A stretch of DNA of 64,000 nt from NCBI GenBank assembly GCA_946902875.1, contig OX336339.1, positions 1,420,397 through 1,484,396 on the forward strand, in the 5' to 3' direction. The notes under the pieces were generated by a model. That model saw only the letters and a program-made list of their open reading frames with translations, did no database searches and was not told the DNA's origin. Positions 34,215-43,968 of this stretch are shown here, in pieces (the first letter of the stretch is position 1; every line of letters starts with the position of its first letter). This DNA comes from Nematopogon swammerdamellus (Eukaryota > Arthropoda > Insecta > Lepidoptera > Adelidae). The position numbers and the translations under genes were made by a program.

Positions 34215-34736
34215 ACTAGCTTTTACCCGCGGCTTCGCTCGCGTGAAACTCGTACTGGCACAGCAAATATTTCTAAAAATCGTAAATTTAGAATTATTAT
34301 CAATGCTAAGTACACACGTACGTGCTTGCTCGACGTTTTTACGTTCATTCGAGCAAGTACGACTCATGCTCCAACGTGTAGATCATATTTGTAGACAACT
34401 CGAACGTCCAACATCGAGCAAATGCTCGCTTCGAACAAGATTGAAGACTGCATAATTTTTGCTCGATGTTGGATGCGAGCCTGCGAGCATGCTTGTGCGT
34501 GTGGCCGCTACTTCGAGCAAGTCAGTCGGTCCCACGAGCGGCGGAGGATGGATACCCGCAAGACACAGCAACAAGTCGTCCACGGCTCGATACAATACGA
34601 CGCACAGTGAGCATGTCAGTCGCGCATATCGAACAAAAACCAATGTGTGGATGCAACGTCGAACATGGCTAGCAGCAAGCTTGCTCTATCAATTTTGCTC
34701 ATCGAGCATCTATGCACGTGTGGAGCTACCCATACG
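34215..34736. other. Helitron-like end, then GCTCGA/TCGAGC motif-dense DNA
   Basis: 34215-34250 is a reversed Helitron-like end. 34320-34730 holds about a dozen GAGCA/TGCTC or TCGA-containing short motifs in both directions, such as TTGCTCGA, TTCGAGCAAG and CATCGAGCA. It could be subterminal repeats of a DNA transposon; no ORF is credible. Confidence 0.4.
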
Positions 34737-34874
34737 ATAAGCGGCGGGTGGCCGAATGGTTTCGGCATCGGTTTCTCATACAAGAAGTCCGATGTACGAA
34801 TCCGGTGGGCGTGTACCAATGAGTTTTTTCTGACGAAAAAATTTACGTGCCTACGCCTGCTGCTTCGCCGTTCG

Positions 34875-37800
34875 CATTGGCGTATCTAGGGTTATTTTCC
34901 AGGGTGGGCCTGGCCCCTGAAAAGCGATGGCCGATGAAGCCGAAACCCGATGTACCTGCGCAATAAAAGTAGGTAATTTGAACTTGAAGTGTTGAGCCGT
35001 ATTTCGACCATTGATTTCGGAAAGTCTTTACCTAAATAAAATTAAACAAAAACATGTTTTTAAAGTGTTTATTTATGTATCAGCCTGCATCGGTCCACTG
35101 CTGGACATAGGCCTCTCCCAAGGCACGCCACGTCCACACGCGGTCTTCCGCTCTTCTCATCCATCCACTCCCGGCTACCTTTTTTAGGTCATCTGTCCAC
35201 CTAGCCGGGGGGCGTCCCAAGCTACGTTTGCTTGTACGTGGCCTCCATTCGAGCACCCGTCTACCCCATCGGTTGTCGGGTCTGCGACAGATGTGCCCAG
35301 CCCACTGCCACTTCAGCGTGCTTATTTTCTTAGCAATGTCGACTACTTTAGTTCTTTGACGTATCACGTCGTTACGGATTTTATCGGTCAAAGAAATGCC
35401 GAAGATTGCTCTTTCCATAGCTCGCTGAGCGACTTTAAATTTGTGGACTAGGCCCATCGTCAGGGTCCACGTTTCCGCTCCGTACGTCATTACCGGCAGA
35501 ACGCACTAATTAAAAACCTTCGTTTTTAATGACTGTGGGATGGAGGATGAAAAGATGTGGCGGAATTTCCCAAATGCCGCCCAGCCTAGCTGAATCCTTC
35601 TGTTGGCCTCATTGTCAAAGTTGTGCTTCCCTAGCTGGATGGTTTGTCCAAGATAGACATAGTTCTGCACAACTTCGAGGGTCGCCTCTCCAACTGTTAC
35701 GTGCCCCGGGACGACGTGTTCGTTGAACATGACTTTCGTCTTGTCCAAATTCATCCTGAGGCCGACTCGGCGGGAGGCGACATTGAGGCCCTTCAGGATG
35801 TGATTCAGTCCTCCAGCGATTCGTCTATCACGACTATGTCATCTGCGAAGCGTAGGTGCGAAATGTACTCGCCTTTAATATTAATGCCGTGCTTTCCCCA
35901 ATCCAGCAGCTTGAATATATCTTCCAATGCATTCGTAAACAGTTTCGGAGATATAACATCTCCCTGTCTGACTCCACGATGAAATTGGATAGGTTTCGTC
36001 TGCTGGTCCTGTATTTGTACAATCATTGTCGCGGCACTATAAAGACATTTCAGCACCTCAATGTATCGCCGATTGGTTTGGCATCGCTGTAAGGATTCCA
36101 TAACAGCCCAGGTTTCGATAGAGTCAAAGGCTTTCTCGTAGTCCACAAAAGCGAGACACAATGGCCGATTATACTTTTCGCACTTCTGCCGTAAGGTGTG
36201 GATGTGGTCTACGGTACTGTAGCCCCTCCAAAACCCGGCCTGCTCTGGCGGCTGGTGGTCGTCAAACCTTCGGGCGAGACTATTGGTGAGGACTCTCGAG
36301 AACAGCTTATGTACGTGGCTCAGGAGCGAGATGGGCCTATAGTTCTTCAACAAGGTTTTGTCTCCGTTCTTGAAGAACAATACGACCACGCTCCTGTTCC
36401 ACGACTCTGGCGTAATACCACCGTGTATGACAGAGTTGAAGAGCCTCAGTAGTTCCTTGAGGACCGTTGCCCCCCCGGCTCTGAGAAGCTCTGTAGTAAC
36501 TCCGTCTTCACCACGAGCCTTGTTTTTTTTAAGCTGCTCTAGAGCAATCCTGATCTCGCCCATGTTGACGTCTCGGATATCCTCCGTGTAGTGGTGGGTT
36601 AATCTGGCCCGTCTCGGTCGTCTTTGTCGGGGACTGTAGGAACAGCAGCTCGTGAGTCATATAGCCGTTCGTAGAACTTTTCGACTTCGATGAGTAGTTC
36701 TGGCTTCGATGAGACAGTTCGACCATCTGCAGTTTTAAGTTTCATCAGGTGGCTTCTGCCCAGTTGCTGCACGAACACTTTGGAGCCCTTATTCTGCTCT
36801 GTCACCTCATACATACGGCGTGTATTGTGCATGCGAAGGTCGCGTCGTATCAGCTCCTTTATTTTGGCATTTTGAGCCCGAAGACCTGACGAATCAACTA
36901 TTGCCTCGCGTCTGTCTCATCGCTTCCAGTGTCTCACTCGAAAGTTTCAACTGTTTACCCTTGTGTTGTTGTCTAAAATATTTGCAGCCCACTTCTCGAA
37001 TGACCTGCACCAGATTGTTGGTCATCTCATCAAAGTCTGTTGTGGTTTCTAGCTAGAAGCTGTCAGAGCTCTGTGAGACTTGGAGCAGAGTTGGGCGGAG
37101 GGTTGACTTCATCAGACGGGACCGTTCAAGCTTGTAGTTAATTTAGAGTGCCTCGTACAAGTCTGTGATCGCTTCCAGTCTTAAACCGGTATAGCACTGA
37201 GACATCTCTAAATATTCGCTTCTTGTCCGCCAGGATGAAGTCAATCTAATTTTTTGTCCCACCATCGGGACTTTCCCAGGTCCACTTCTGTTGGGGCCTC
37301 TTCTTGAAGAAAGACTTCATCAAGAAGAGCCCTTCCTTTCTAGGAAGTTTGCCAACATTTGTCCACGATGGTTTCTGCTTCCGTAGCCATTTGGTCCCAC
37401 CTTAGATTCGTTGCATATTTGTACTCCCACTTTGGCGTTGAAGTCCCCCATAACAACGGTGAATTGAGTTTTAGCCGTGTTATGAATCGTCTTAGAGATG
37501 TCATCACATCATACACGGCTTCCACCTCTTCGTCTGTGTGTGTAGACGTGGACGCATATACCTGTATAATCTTCAACTAGTACTTTTCTGTGAGTTTCAG
37601 TATTAGGTACGCTACCCGCGTTGACACACCCACGATTTCCACGACGTTGTTAGTAAGGACTTTGTTGATGAGAAACCCGACACCACCTTGGGAAGGCTGG
37701 TCTCCTTCTCGAAAATAGAGCATATGGCCAGATTCTAGGGTTATCGTGTCCTCCCCCTGTCTACGGACTTCCGATAGCACCAAGACGTGCCACCTATCTT

Positions 37801-38121
37801 GCTCAATTCCACTTCCAGCTCCTCCAAATTCTCATCCGTTCTCAATGTCCGTGTGTTATAGTTCGGCAGGTATAATCGTTGGGTTTGGTAACCTTCCGTA
37901 ACCCGGGGATTCTTAGCACCCCCCTATTTTGATTACCTGGATGGAAATGGAATTTTATGTTGATTCCTCAGCTGTAGATTATTTAGGTAAGTGTTTTTGT
38001 GTGAAATTATTTAAGTGCCCACCCTAGAATTTTGTGTTGGCAACCCAACATCCTGGGGTGGGCACCAGACACTTCTGGGGTGGGCCGTGCCCACCCGGCC
38101 CCCCCTCTATATACGCCAATG
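34875..38121. mobile_element. TIR DNA transposon with 8-bp TSD, carrying a LINE
   Basis: Ends CATTGGCGTATCTAG and (inverted) CATTGGCGTATATAG, with target duplication GCCGTTCG at 34867-34874 and 38122-38129. 8-bp TSDs are typical of hAT and P superfamilies. No transposase is seen, so it is non-autonomous. Its own sequence is about 34875-35070 and 37935-38121. Confidence 0.85.
35070..37935 (-). mobile_element. RTE-type LINE, decayed, nearly full length
   Basis: The minus strand, from 37.9 kb leftward, holds: endonuclease pieces (37783-37577 with QGGVGFLINK; 37576-37340 with KIIQVYAS); a reverse transcriptase (36563-35805) with EDGVTTELLRAGG, LVFFKNGDKTLLKNYRPIS-like text, EQAGFWRGYSTVDH, RQGDVISPKLF and the catalytic FADD; and a C-terminal domain (35754-35080) ending GEAYVQQWTDAG. 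Several frameshifts make it a pseudogene. It sits inside the TIR element in intron 8. Confidence 0.85.
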
Positions 38122-38547
38122 GCCGTTCGGAACCGGTGTAAAACTGTAGGTCCCATCCCTTGCCCCTTACTAGGTGGTAGGCTCAAATTGTAGCCGACTG
38201 GGTTGGTACCACCGTACTGGATGTAAGATGGCCGCATAGCAGCCTCGGTTGTGTTCTCCTCTAGTCCAGTATAGCCAGCAATCCAGGGAAGTCTCCGGTA
38301 CGGCACCTACCTTCTCGAAGGTGATATTGGCTGGTCGGAGCATGTGCTTTGGCCCCTCCGACTCACCCAGCCATACCGGATTACATAAAAAAAAATACAT
38401 AGAGTCTACAGGCGCAGTATCTCATAAAATAAAGTAACTTAATCCATTACGATCATCCCTTACAGATTTACTGATTGATTTGTATTGATTGATTTATAAC
38501 TGATAACATTGCATTCTTCGCCATGTGCACCGGCCTTTATCCACCAG

Positions 38548-38693
38548 GTGGGTTGGACGGGTGTTCGTTGAGCCGACAACTGGGGACGTCTCGGCTGCAG
38601 GTGGAACTTCACACGTCACTCCTGAAAGACGCTGCCCCCTACATCAACGAAAATTTTGTTCTCAAAGAAAACTACAGCGAGCATGAGTATCAG
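38548..38693 (+). CDS. CFAP70: CFAP70 coding exon 9 (3' end uncertain)
   Basis: Acceptor TTATCCACCAG|GTGGG (phase 1). It encodes about residues 478-526, ending LLKDAAPYINENFVLK, ENYSEHEYQ. The only phase-0 donor that fits exon 10 is TATCAG|GTTCTC, which is weak. Alignment suggests the helix should run about six residues longer (VLANFL), but a foldback element starts at about 38702. It may have replaced the old donor, or its own GT (AGGAG|GTTCTC) may be used. Confidence 0.72.
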
Positions 38694-38701
38694 GTTCTCG
38701 C

Positions 38702-39092
38702 AAATTTTTTAACCGACTTCAAAAAAAGGAGGAGGTTCTCAATTCGCCTGAATTTTTTTTTATGTTTGTCCCCTCTGAACTTTCGACTGGGTGAACCGAT
38801 TTTGATGATTCTTTTTTTATTTGAAAGCTGGTGCTTCCCGTGTGGTCCCATTTCAATTTGGTCAAGATCGGATTGGAAAGCGATTCCGCCCAGTACATTC
38901 ATAGCAAAAAATTACTAAAAAACACTGTGAAATAAAAAACTATTTAAAAAAATATAAAAACCGCCTTCAAAAATGTATGAAATAAAAAAAAAATCGAGCC
39001 GAAGGCGGTGCTAAAGTTAGCAAAAATAACCGACCGCCTTCAACTCTAGGGTTAAATTTTTTTTATTTCCTATATTTTTGAAGGCGGTTTTT
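38702..39092. mobile_element. Foldback/MITE element abutting exon 9
   Basis: Begins TTTTTTAACCGACTTCAAAA, then GGAGGAGGTTCTCAATTCG, and ends GAAGGCGGTTTTTT. It includes an internal hairpin (AACCGCCTTCAAAA / TTTTGAAGGCGGTT at 38955-39090) related to 21445-21822. Confidence 0.7.
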
Positions 39093-39106
39093 TGTAACTC
39101 TTTTGG

Positions 39107-39398
39107 TCAGCCTCGCGGTAGCTCAGTGGGTGCGGTCGGTCGACTGTTGTTAAGCGCGGTCAGTACTTGGGATGGGTGACCGCTCGACCGTTGGAGGCTG
39201 ACCGTGGTTCGGATTCCACGTTAAATTGTAGGTCCCTTCCCTTCTTACCGTACTAGGTGGTAGGGTTTATCCCGGCCGGGTTGATACTACCGCACTGAAT
39301 GAAAACAGTACATGTTTCCGTCCAGTTTAGTGTAGCCGGCACGACGGAAGGGAAGCACTGGCATGGCACCTAGTTCACCAAGGTGTTATGGGCTGACG
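39107..39398 (+). mobile_element. SINE S1 variant, tail lost
   Basis: The head CTCGCGGTAGCTCAGTGGG with a shortened middle (TTGTTAAGCGCGGTCAGTAC) ends at GTTATGGGCTGACGG. It lies 70 bp before exon 10. Confidence 0.75.
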
Positions 39399-39468
39399 GT
39401 GATGAAATGAAATGAAATGATTACCGTTTATTTGTAGGTTATGCTTTAGAAGTAATGACATCTTGCAG

Positions 39469-39627
39469 GAGATGCTGCTCATGGCTCACACCTGCCTGAT
39501 GCACGAAGCTGACGTGGAACTACAGAGCAAGAAGCGGCCGCCTTCGACGACGGCCAAGACGCTAGTGGCGGCGCGCGCTGCTCGTCAGCTGAGGGACAAC
39601 CAACACGCTGAGCGCTTATTCTTGGAG
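39469..39627 (+). CDS. CFAP70: CFAP70 coding exon 10
   Basis: Acceptor ATCTTGCAG|GAGATGC and donor TTCTTGGAG|GTGAAT, phase 0 at both ends. It encodes residues 527-579: EMLLMAHTCLMHEADVELQS ... RDNQHAERLFLE. It is the helical lead-in to the first TPR. Confidence 0.88.
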
Positions 39628-39639
39628 GTGAATACTGAA

Positions 39640-40982
39640 AAATATCGTTCCTTCCACACTGCACCAGGCCTTATGCACTCTATGTACTTGCGCGCGCTAA
39701 CTACCTACCGCCCGAGACGGGCCGCCGCCGGCGGTCTATTTCAGTGGCAATTCGTCAGCCGCGCGAAGTATACACAGACGCTCGCCCACGCAACTGCGCG
39801 CAGCGGCAAAGCAATAACCACTTTACACTCGATCGTTAAAGTACATTTTTGCACGCAGCGATTGGCGACGTTAAACAGTAGGCTATTAAAGCCCGAAGGT
39901 AGGAACATTCTCTATGGAGTGATTTATCTGTTATGAAGTAACTTTTACCCATGTAATCTGTGACTGCACTACCGATCTGCACCACCGGTAGTGCTGGGCT
40001 TGCCAGATCTGATGGTAGCCTTCCCGGGACAAATCTACTTACTACTGCCAGTCCTACAATCCGGGGAATATCTTTAAATTCCCGGAAGGGCGTTCCACAC
40101 CTTTGCAGTGCGGCACAAGAACGATTTAAAGAATCGTGCAGTTCGAAGAACTCTTCTGTCCACTACAAAGGGGTGTTCCGCGAGAGTATGGCGGGTTTAG
40201 CGAAGGTGAACAGGAGGAGGAGGGATAATGGAAGCAATTTCGTCAGAGCAGCGGCCATAGTAGTACCGATAAAACAGGCGTTGATCTGTGAGGCGTATAC
40301 AATTTAGAACTTATACCCTACTTCAATCGGCGGATAGCAGTGGTTCCGTACCGCTGAAGGCCGGGAGGACTGGAGAAAAATTGGAGAGGTGTATGTCCAG
40401 TAGTGTACGCATACACGCTGTCTGACTGACTGACTTACAACCGTATCTATTAAATTATAGTTTAGTGTTGAAAGTTGTTAATGCCAGCCAGCTTGCCACT
40501 GTGTAAGCGATGTTATTATGTGGCTAGTCACTAAAATACTTGTAAAAAAATACCCTGCGAAGTTTCTTGCCGGTTCTTCTTCGTGGGTGTAATCGAACCG
40601 GATAGAACAAATTGTGACAGGCTCGAGTGCAGTCTAACCGCCATATGAATGATCAATAAACAATACAATACAATACATGAACACAATGGAAATATACTGA
40701 CATGTCAGTTGCATGCTTTAATGAGCAGTTATCACGGAATCTTGCAAGTGATGTAGCCAAGCCTACCTTCATTGATATAGGTACAAAACCGGATTTTTGT
40801 CCAAATATATCAGCAGGCTAGTTAGACAGCCCAGCAATAGTCCTCAAATCTGCTAGCATGGCACCACAATGAGAGTGGTTTCGCGAGGAGAGGAGACTTC
40901 GGTTCTATCGACTGCACCATTGACCCTACGGTACAGCCACCCATGCTGGTTTTAATATTAGAAAACGTGTGTTTCCTTCCAG
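39640..40982. other. Intron 10: LINE fragment and unassigned DNA
   Basis: 39985-40300 (minus sense) is a LINE D piece (CGGCACAAGAACGATTTAAAG, AGTTCGAAGAACTCTTCTGT). 40700-40960 has weak S1/S2 tail debris. No exon is seen. Confidence 0.55.
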
Positions 40983-41113
40983 TGCGTTGCATTAGAGCCG
41001 ACGAAAACAGGACCATGGCGGGAGCTGGCGACCTGTCTCATGGACTCCGCTCCAGATCGCGCGAGGGTCTGTCTTCTAAGAGCCTTGCTGATGGATCCTA
41101 GGCACCCTCTCAC
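40983..41113 (+). CDS. CFAP70: CFAP70 coding exon 11 (TPR)
   Basis: Acceptor TTTCCTTCCAG|TGCG (phase 0), donor CCCTCTCAC|GTATGC (phase 2). It encodes about residues 580-622: CVALEPTKTGPWRELATCLM, DSAPDRARVCLLRALLMDPR, HPL. This is a TPR helix pair (W and A/L spacing), matching the [20 protein letters not shown] repeat of vertebrate CFAP70. Confidence 0.87.
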
Positions 41114-41185
41114 GTATGCTTGGCTACGTTTCTTCTTTCCAATTTTTATTCTTTGCTAAAATAAACCTAAGGTAGGTTATATATT

Positions 41186-41470
41186 ATACTAGCTTTTACC
41201 CGCGGCTTCGCTCGCGCTAAACTCAATACTGCAACGAAACAGAACTGCTGACGCCATCTATTACCACCATTCGACACTAAAATCCGTTCGCACTATACTT
41301 TCTTTGATATTTGCCAGCTCTATTTCTTTTTAGCGTGATAGCCTATAGTGAGCCTCAAGAACTACTCTTTACATTGGCGCAAACCGCATCAAAATAGGTT
41401 CAGTGGTTCCGGAGTTTACCTTAAACATAAGAACTACTACTACTAGAGATAGAGATAGAGAGTAGAGAAG
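41186..41470 (-). mobile_element. Helitron-like fragment
   Basis: ACTAGCTTTTACCCGCGGCT, TCGCTCGCG at the left is the reversed 3' end. 41310-41430 shares TTTAGCGTGATAGCCTATAG and GAGCCTCAAGAACTACTCTT with 19350-19430 and 50750-50860. Confidence 0.6.
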
Positions 41471-41471
41471 A

Positions 41472-41873
41472 AGATTTTTTTTATGTAATCCGGTATGGGT
41501 GGCTGAGTCGGAGGGGCCAAAGCGCATGCTCCGACCAGCCAATATCACCTCCGAGAAGGTAGGTGCCATACCGGAGACTTCCCTGGATTGCTGGCTATAC
41601 TGGACTAGAGGAGAACACAACCGAGGCTGCTATGCGGCCATCTTACATCCAGTACGGTGGTACCAACCCAGTCGGCTACAATTTGAGCCTACCACCTAGT
41701 AAGGGGCAAGGGAAGGGACATACAGTTTTACACCGGTTCCGAACGACAGGTTGTAGGTATGCACGTAATTTTTTTCGTCAGAAAAAACTGATTGGTACAC
41801 GCGACCGGATTCGAACCTCGGACCTCTCGCATGAGATGCCGATGCCCAAACCACTCGGCCACCCGCCGCTTAA
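41472..41873 (-). mobile_element. SINE S2, full length
   Basis: T-run, ATGTAATCCGGTATGGGTGG at the left; the tRNA-like head GGTTCGAATCC...CCGAGTGG is inverted near 41808-41868. A second, partial S2 (same direction) lies at 41940-42131. Confidence 0.85.
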
Positions 41874-42138
41874 ATAAGATAGAGATAAGATAAGATATAG
41901 ATAGAGATAATGTAATGTATTGATGGGTAACAAAATGCGATCACAATCCATCTTACATCCAGCACAGTGGTACTAACCACTAAACCAGTCGGTTACAATT
42001 TGAGCCTACCACCTAGTAAGAAGCAAGGGAAGGGACCAGCAGGTGTAAATATGCACGTAGTTTTTTTCATAAAAAAAATCTCATTGATACAAGACGATCG
42101 GATTCGAACCTCGGACCTCTTGCAAGAGACAACTGACT

Positions 42139-42224
42139 AGGCTCGCTGGCTGTGTCGCCGCCTACTGCTACTACTTAAGTATACGGCAGTTCCTTGCTGA
42201 TGTCTAGCTGGAAGTAGCTAATGA
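42139..42224 (+). pseudogene. Exon 12 copy 0, 5'-truncated, A type
   Basis: Starts mid-exon at GGCTCGCTGGCTGTG next to S2 debris. It carries TAG at 42205-42207. Confidence 0.8.
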
Positions 42225-42247
42225 GTCTGTAAATCGTGTTGCTTCAG

Positions 42248-42421
42248 ACTACTCAGTCTCGGCAGCATGGTGTGGCAGGAGAGTCCCGCAGAAGTAGAAG
42301 TCTTCTTCTCGGTACTGGTGGCGCTACATCCGACTTGGCTCGCTGGCTGTGTCGCCGCCTACTGCTACTACTTAAGTATACGGCAGTTCCTTGCTGATGT
42401 CTAGCTGGAAGTAGCTAATGA
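42248..42421 (+). pseudogene. Exon 12 copy 1, A type with stop
   Basis: Acceptor GCTTCAG|ACTACTCAG is intact and phase-compatible, but the frame meets TAG at 42402-42404. Inclusion would truncate CFAP70. Confidence 0.82.
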
Positions 42422-42444
42422 GTCTGTAAATCGTGTTGCTTCAG

Positions 42445-42621
42445 ACTACTCAGCCTCGGCAGCATGGTGTGGCAGGAGAGTCCCGCAGAAGCAGAAATCT
42501 TCTTCTCGGTACTGGTGGCGCTACATCCGACTTGGCTAGCTGGATGTGTTGCCGCCTACTGCTACTACTTAAGCGTGGGGCAGTCTCTCCTTGCTGATGA
42601 CTTGCTGGAAGTAGCTAATGA
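42445..42621 (+). CDS. CFAP70: Exon 12 copy 2, B type, open (alternative TPR exon)
   Basis: 177 nt, phase 2 at both ends. It reads LLSLGSMVWQESPAEAEIFF ... AAYCYYLSVGQSLLADDLLE. Donor candidates are AATGA|GTCTGT (in phase) and GAGTCT|GTAAAT. It differs from copy 5 by several residues. Use in mRNA is unproven. Confidence 0.6.
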
Positions 42622-42644
42622 GTCTGTAAATCGTGTTGCTTCAG

Positions 42645-42818
42645 ACTACTCAGTCTCGGCAGCATGGTGTGGCAGGAGAGTCCCGCAGAAGTAGAAGTCT
42701 TCTTCTCGGTACTGGTGGCGCTACATCCGACTTGGCTCGCTGGCTGTGTCGCCGCCTACTGCTACTACTTAAGTATACGGCAGTTCCTTGCTGATGTCTA
42801 GCTGGAAGTAGCTAATGA
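42645..42818 (+). pseudogene. Exon 12 copy 3, A type with stop
   Basis: As copy 1, TAG at 42799-42801. It is almost identical to copy 1, showing that the array grew by duplicating an A-B pair. Confidence 0.82.
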
Positions 42819-42841
42819 GTCTGTAAATCGTGTTGCTTCAG

Positions 42842-43018
42842 ACTACTCAGCCTCGGCAGCATGGTGTGGCAGGAGAGTCCCGCAGAAGCAGAAATCTTCT
42901 TCTCGGTACTGGTGGCGCTACATCCGACTTGGCTAGCTGGATGTGTTGCCGCCTATTGCTACTACTTAAGCGTGGGGCAGTCTCTCCTTGCTGATGTCTT
43001 GCTGGAAGTAGCTAATGA
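42842..43018 (+). CDS. CFAP70: Exon 12 copy 4, B type, open (alternative TPR exon)
   Basis: 177 nt, open, nearly identical to copy 2. The in-phase donor is damaged (AATGAATCT instead of AATGAGTCT), leaving only TCT|GTAAAT, which is out of phase for exon 13. Probably less usable than copy 2 or 5. Confidence 0.5.
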
Positions 43019-43041
43019 ATCTGTAAATCGTGTTGCTTCAG

Positions 43042-43218
43042 ACTACTCAGCCTTGGCAGCATGGTGTGGCAGGAGAGTCCCGCAGAAGCAGAAATCTTCT
43101 TCTCGGTACTGGTGGCGCTACATCCGACTTGGCTCGCTGGCTATGTCGCTGCCTACTGCTACTACTTAAGCGTGGGGCAGTTCCTCGTTGCCGATGCCTT
43201 GCTGGAATTTGCTAATCA
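43042..43218 (+). CDS. CFAP70: CFAP70 coding exon 12 (TPR), copy next to unique intron
   Basis: Acceptor GTTGCTTCAG|ACTACTC and donor GCTAATCA|GTTAAT, phase 2 at both ends, joining exons 11 and 13 in frame. It encodes about residues 623-681: LLSLGSMVWQESPAEAEIFF ... GYVAAYCYYLSVGQFLVADA. This matches the vertebrate LLLCGVLAVLLENYEQAEIFF repeat closely. I take this copy as the reference because it borders unique sequence; the donor is weak. Confidence 0.85.
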
Positions 43219-43472
43219 GTTAATGTTTTAATTTTTCTTTTGTTGTGCGCGCTCTGCATATAAGTATGTATGTATACTTAGTATACCTATAGGAGAAAAA
43301 AAATACGCCCCCACCAGGATTTTTTGTTTCCTTGGTTTGAACACCATTTGCAAAAATAAGCTCCTTTCTTCTATGACGTGTTTTTTCGGGTTAGTGTCTA
43401 GGACATGTATACTATATCGGTTGTGTCTGCCCCACTAGGAAACGGCGTGAATATTGTTGTTAAAACTTTCAG

Positions 43473-43620
43473 AATGGCATTGAAGCCCGGCGAACAGATG
43501 CGTCTACCCAGGGATTGGACTGACGAGCTGGGAGACTGGTGGGAGCCGACTTCGTTTGGTGAATCTTACAGCCCATTCCTCGACACCGCTGAGCTGCTGC
43601 TGCGCTTACGTTGTTTAGAT
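43473..43620 (+). CDS. CFAP70: CFAP70 coding exon 13
   Basis: Acceptor AAAACTTTCAG|AATGGC (phase 2), donor TGTTTAGAT|GTATGT (phase 0). It encodes about residues 682-731: MALKPGEQMRLPRDWTDELG, DWWEPTSFGESYSPFLDTAE, LLLRLRCLD. It replaces the long low-complexity linker of the vertebrate protein with a short one, which accounts for much of the length difference. Confidence 0.87.
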
Positions 43621-43639
43621 GTATGTTGTACACGGTAGT

Positions 43640-43930
43640 ACTTAAAAAAAACGGCCAAGTGCGTGTCGGACTCGCGCACCGAGGGTTCTGTAGCGCCGCG
43701 TAATTGGCCGGTTTTTAGGGTTCCGTATCCGGTACGGGACCCTATTACTAAGCCTACGCCGTCTGTCTGTCTGTCTGTCCGAGGGTTATATCTCTTGAAC
43801 CATATTCATATTTTTGAAGCATATTTTTTTTGGATAAAGAATAAATGTTCAAGCAAGAAAGGTCCATATCATTTACACCCGGTCACCCCCATAAGGATGG
43901 GAGGATAAGACTTCCCCAAACATACATACT
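43640..43930 (+). mobile_element. Interspersed repeat (GGTTCCGTA / CCAAGTGCG family)
   Basis: AAACGGCCAAGTGCGTGTCG, GGGTTCCGTATCC, CCTATTACTAAGCCTACGCC and (GTCT)n. Other pieces: 44100-44150, 44220-44890, 51480-52310, 53390-53880, 55915-56110, 56330-56465. GCGAGTTCGACTCGC looks B-box-like, so a SINE origin is possible. Confidence 0.6.
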
Positions 43931-43968
43931 CCCCCCCCCCCCCCCCCCCCCCCCCCCCACTGGCTCAC
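43931..43968 (+). repeat. Poly-C tract (38 C)
   Basis: An uninterrupted run of 38 C between CATACATACT and ACTGGCTC. The length may be unreliable in the assembly. Confidence 0.95.

Larger units (their letters stand above)
34741..38398 (+). mobile_element. SINE S2 split by a nested transposon
   Basis: The head is at 34741-34874 (GGTGGCCGAATGGTTTCGGC), and the body and tail at 38122-38398 (GGCCGTTCGGAACCGG ... CCATACCGGATTACAT plus As). Removing 34875-38129 leaves a normal S2. Confidence 0.85.
42139..43218 (+). repeat. CFAP70: Tandem array of CFAP70 exon 12 (one partial plus five full units)
   Basis: Units of 197 and 200 bp alternate (ATG marks at 42267, 42464, 42664, 42861, 43061), giving a 397-bp higher-order repeat. 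Each unit is an exon-12 body followed by the same 23-nt spacer (GTCTGTAAATCG...GCTTCAG), so one unit's donor is almost fused to the next unit's acceptor. A units (174-nt exon) have an in-frame TAG. B units (177 nt) are open. The last unit alone runs into unique intron 12. Confidence 0.9.

Noticed and set aside
42139..43218. CRISPR-like direct repeats with constant spacers
   Set aside because: Eukaryotic context; the repeated part is a coding exon and the constant 23 nt are a fused donor and acceptor.
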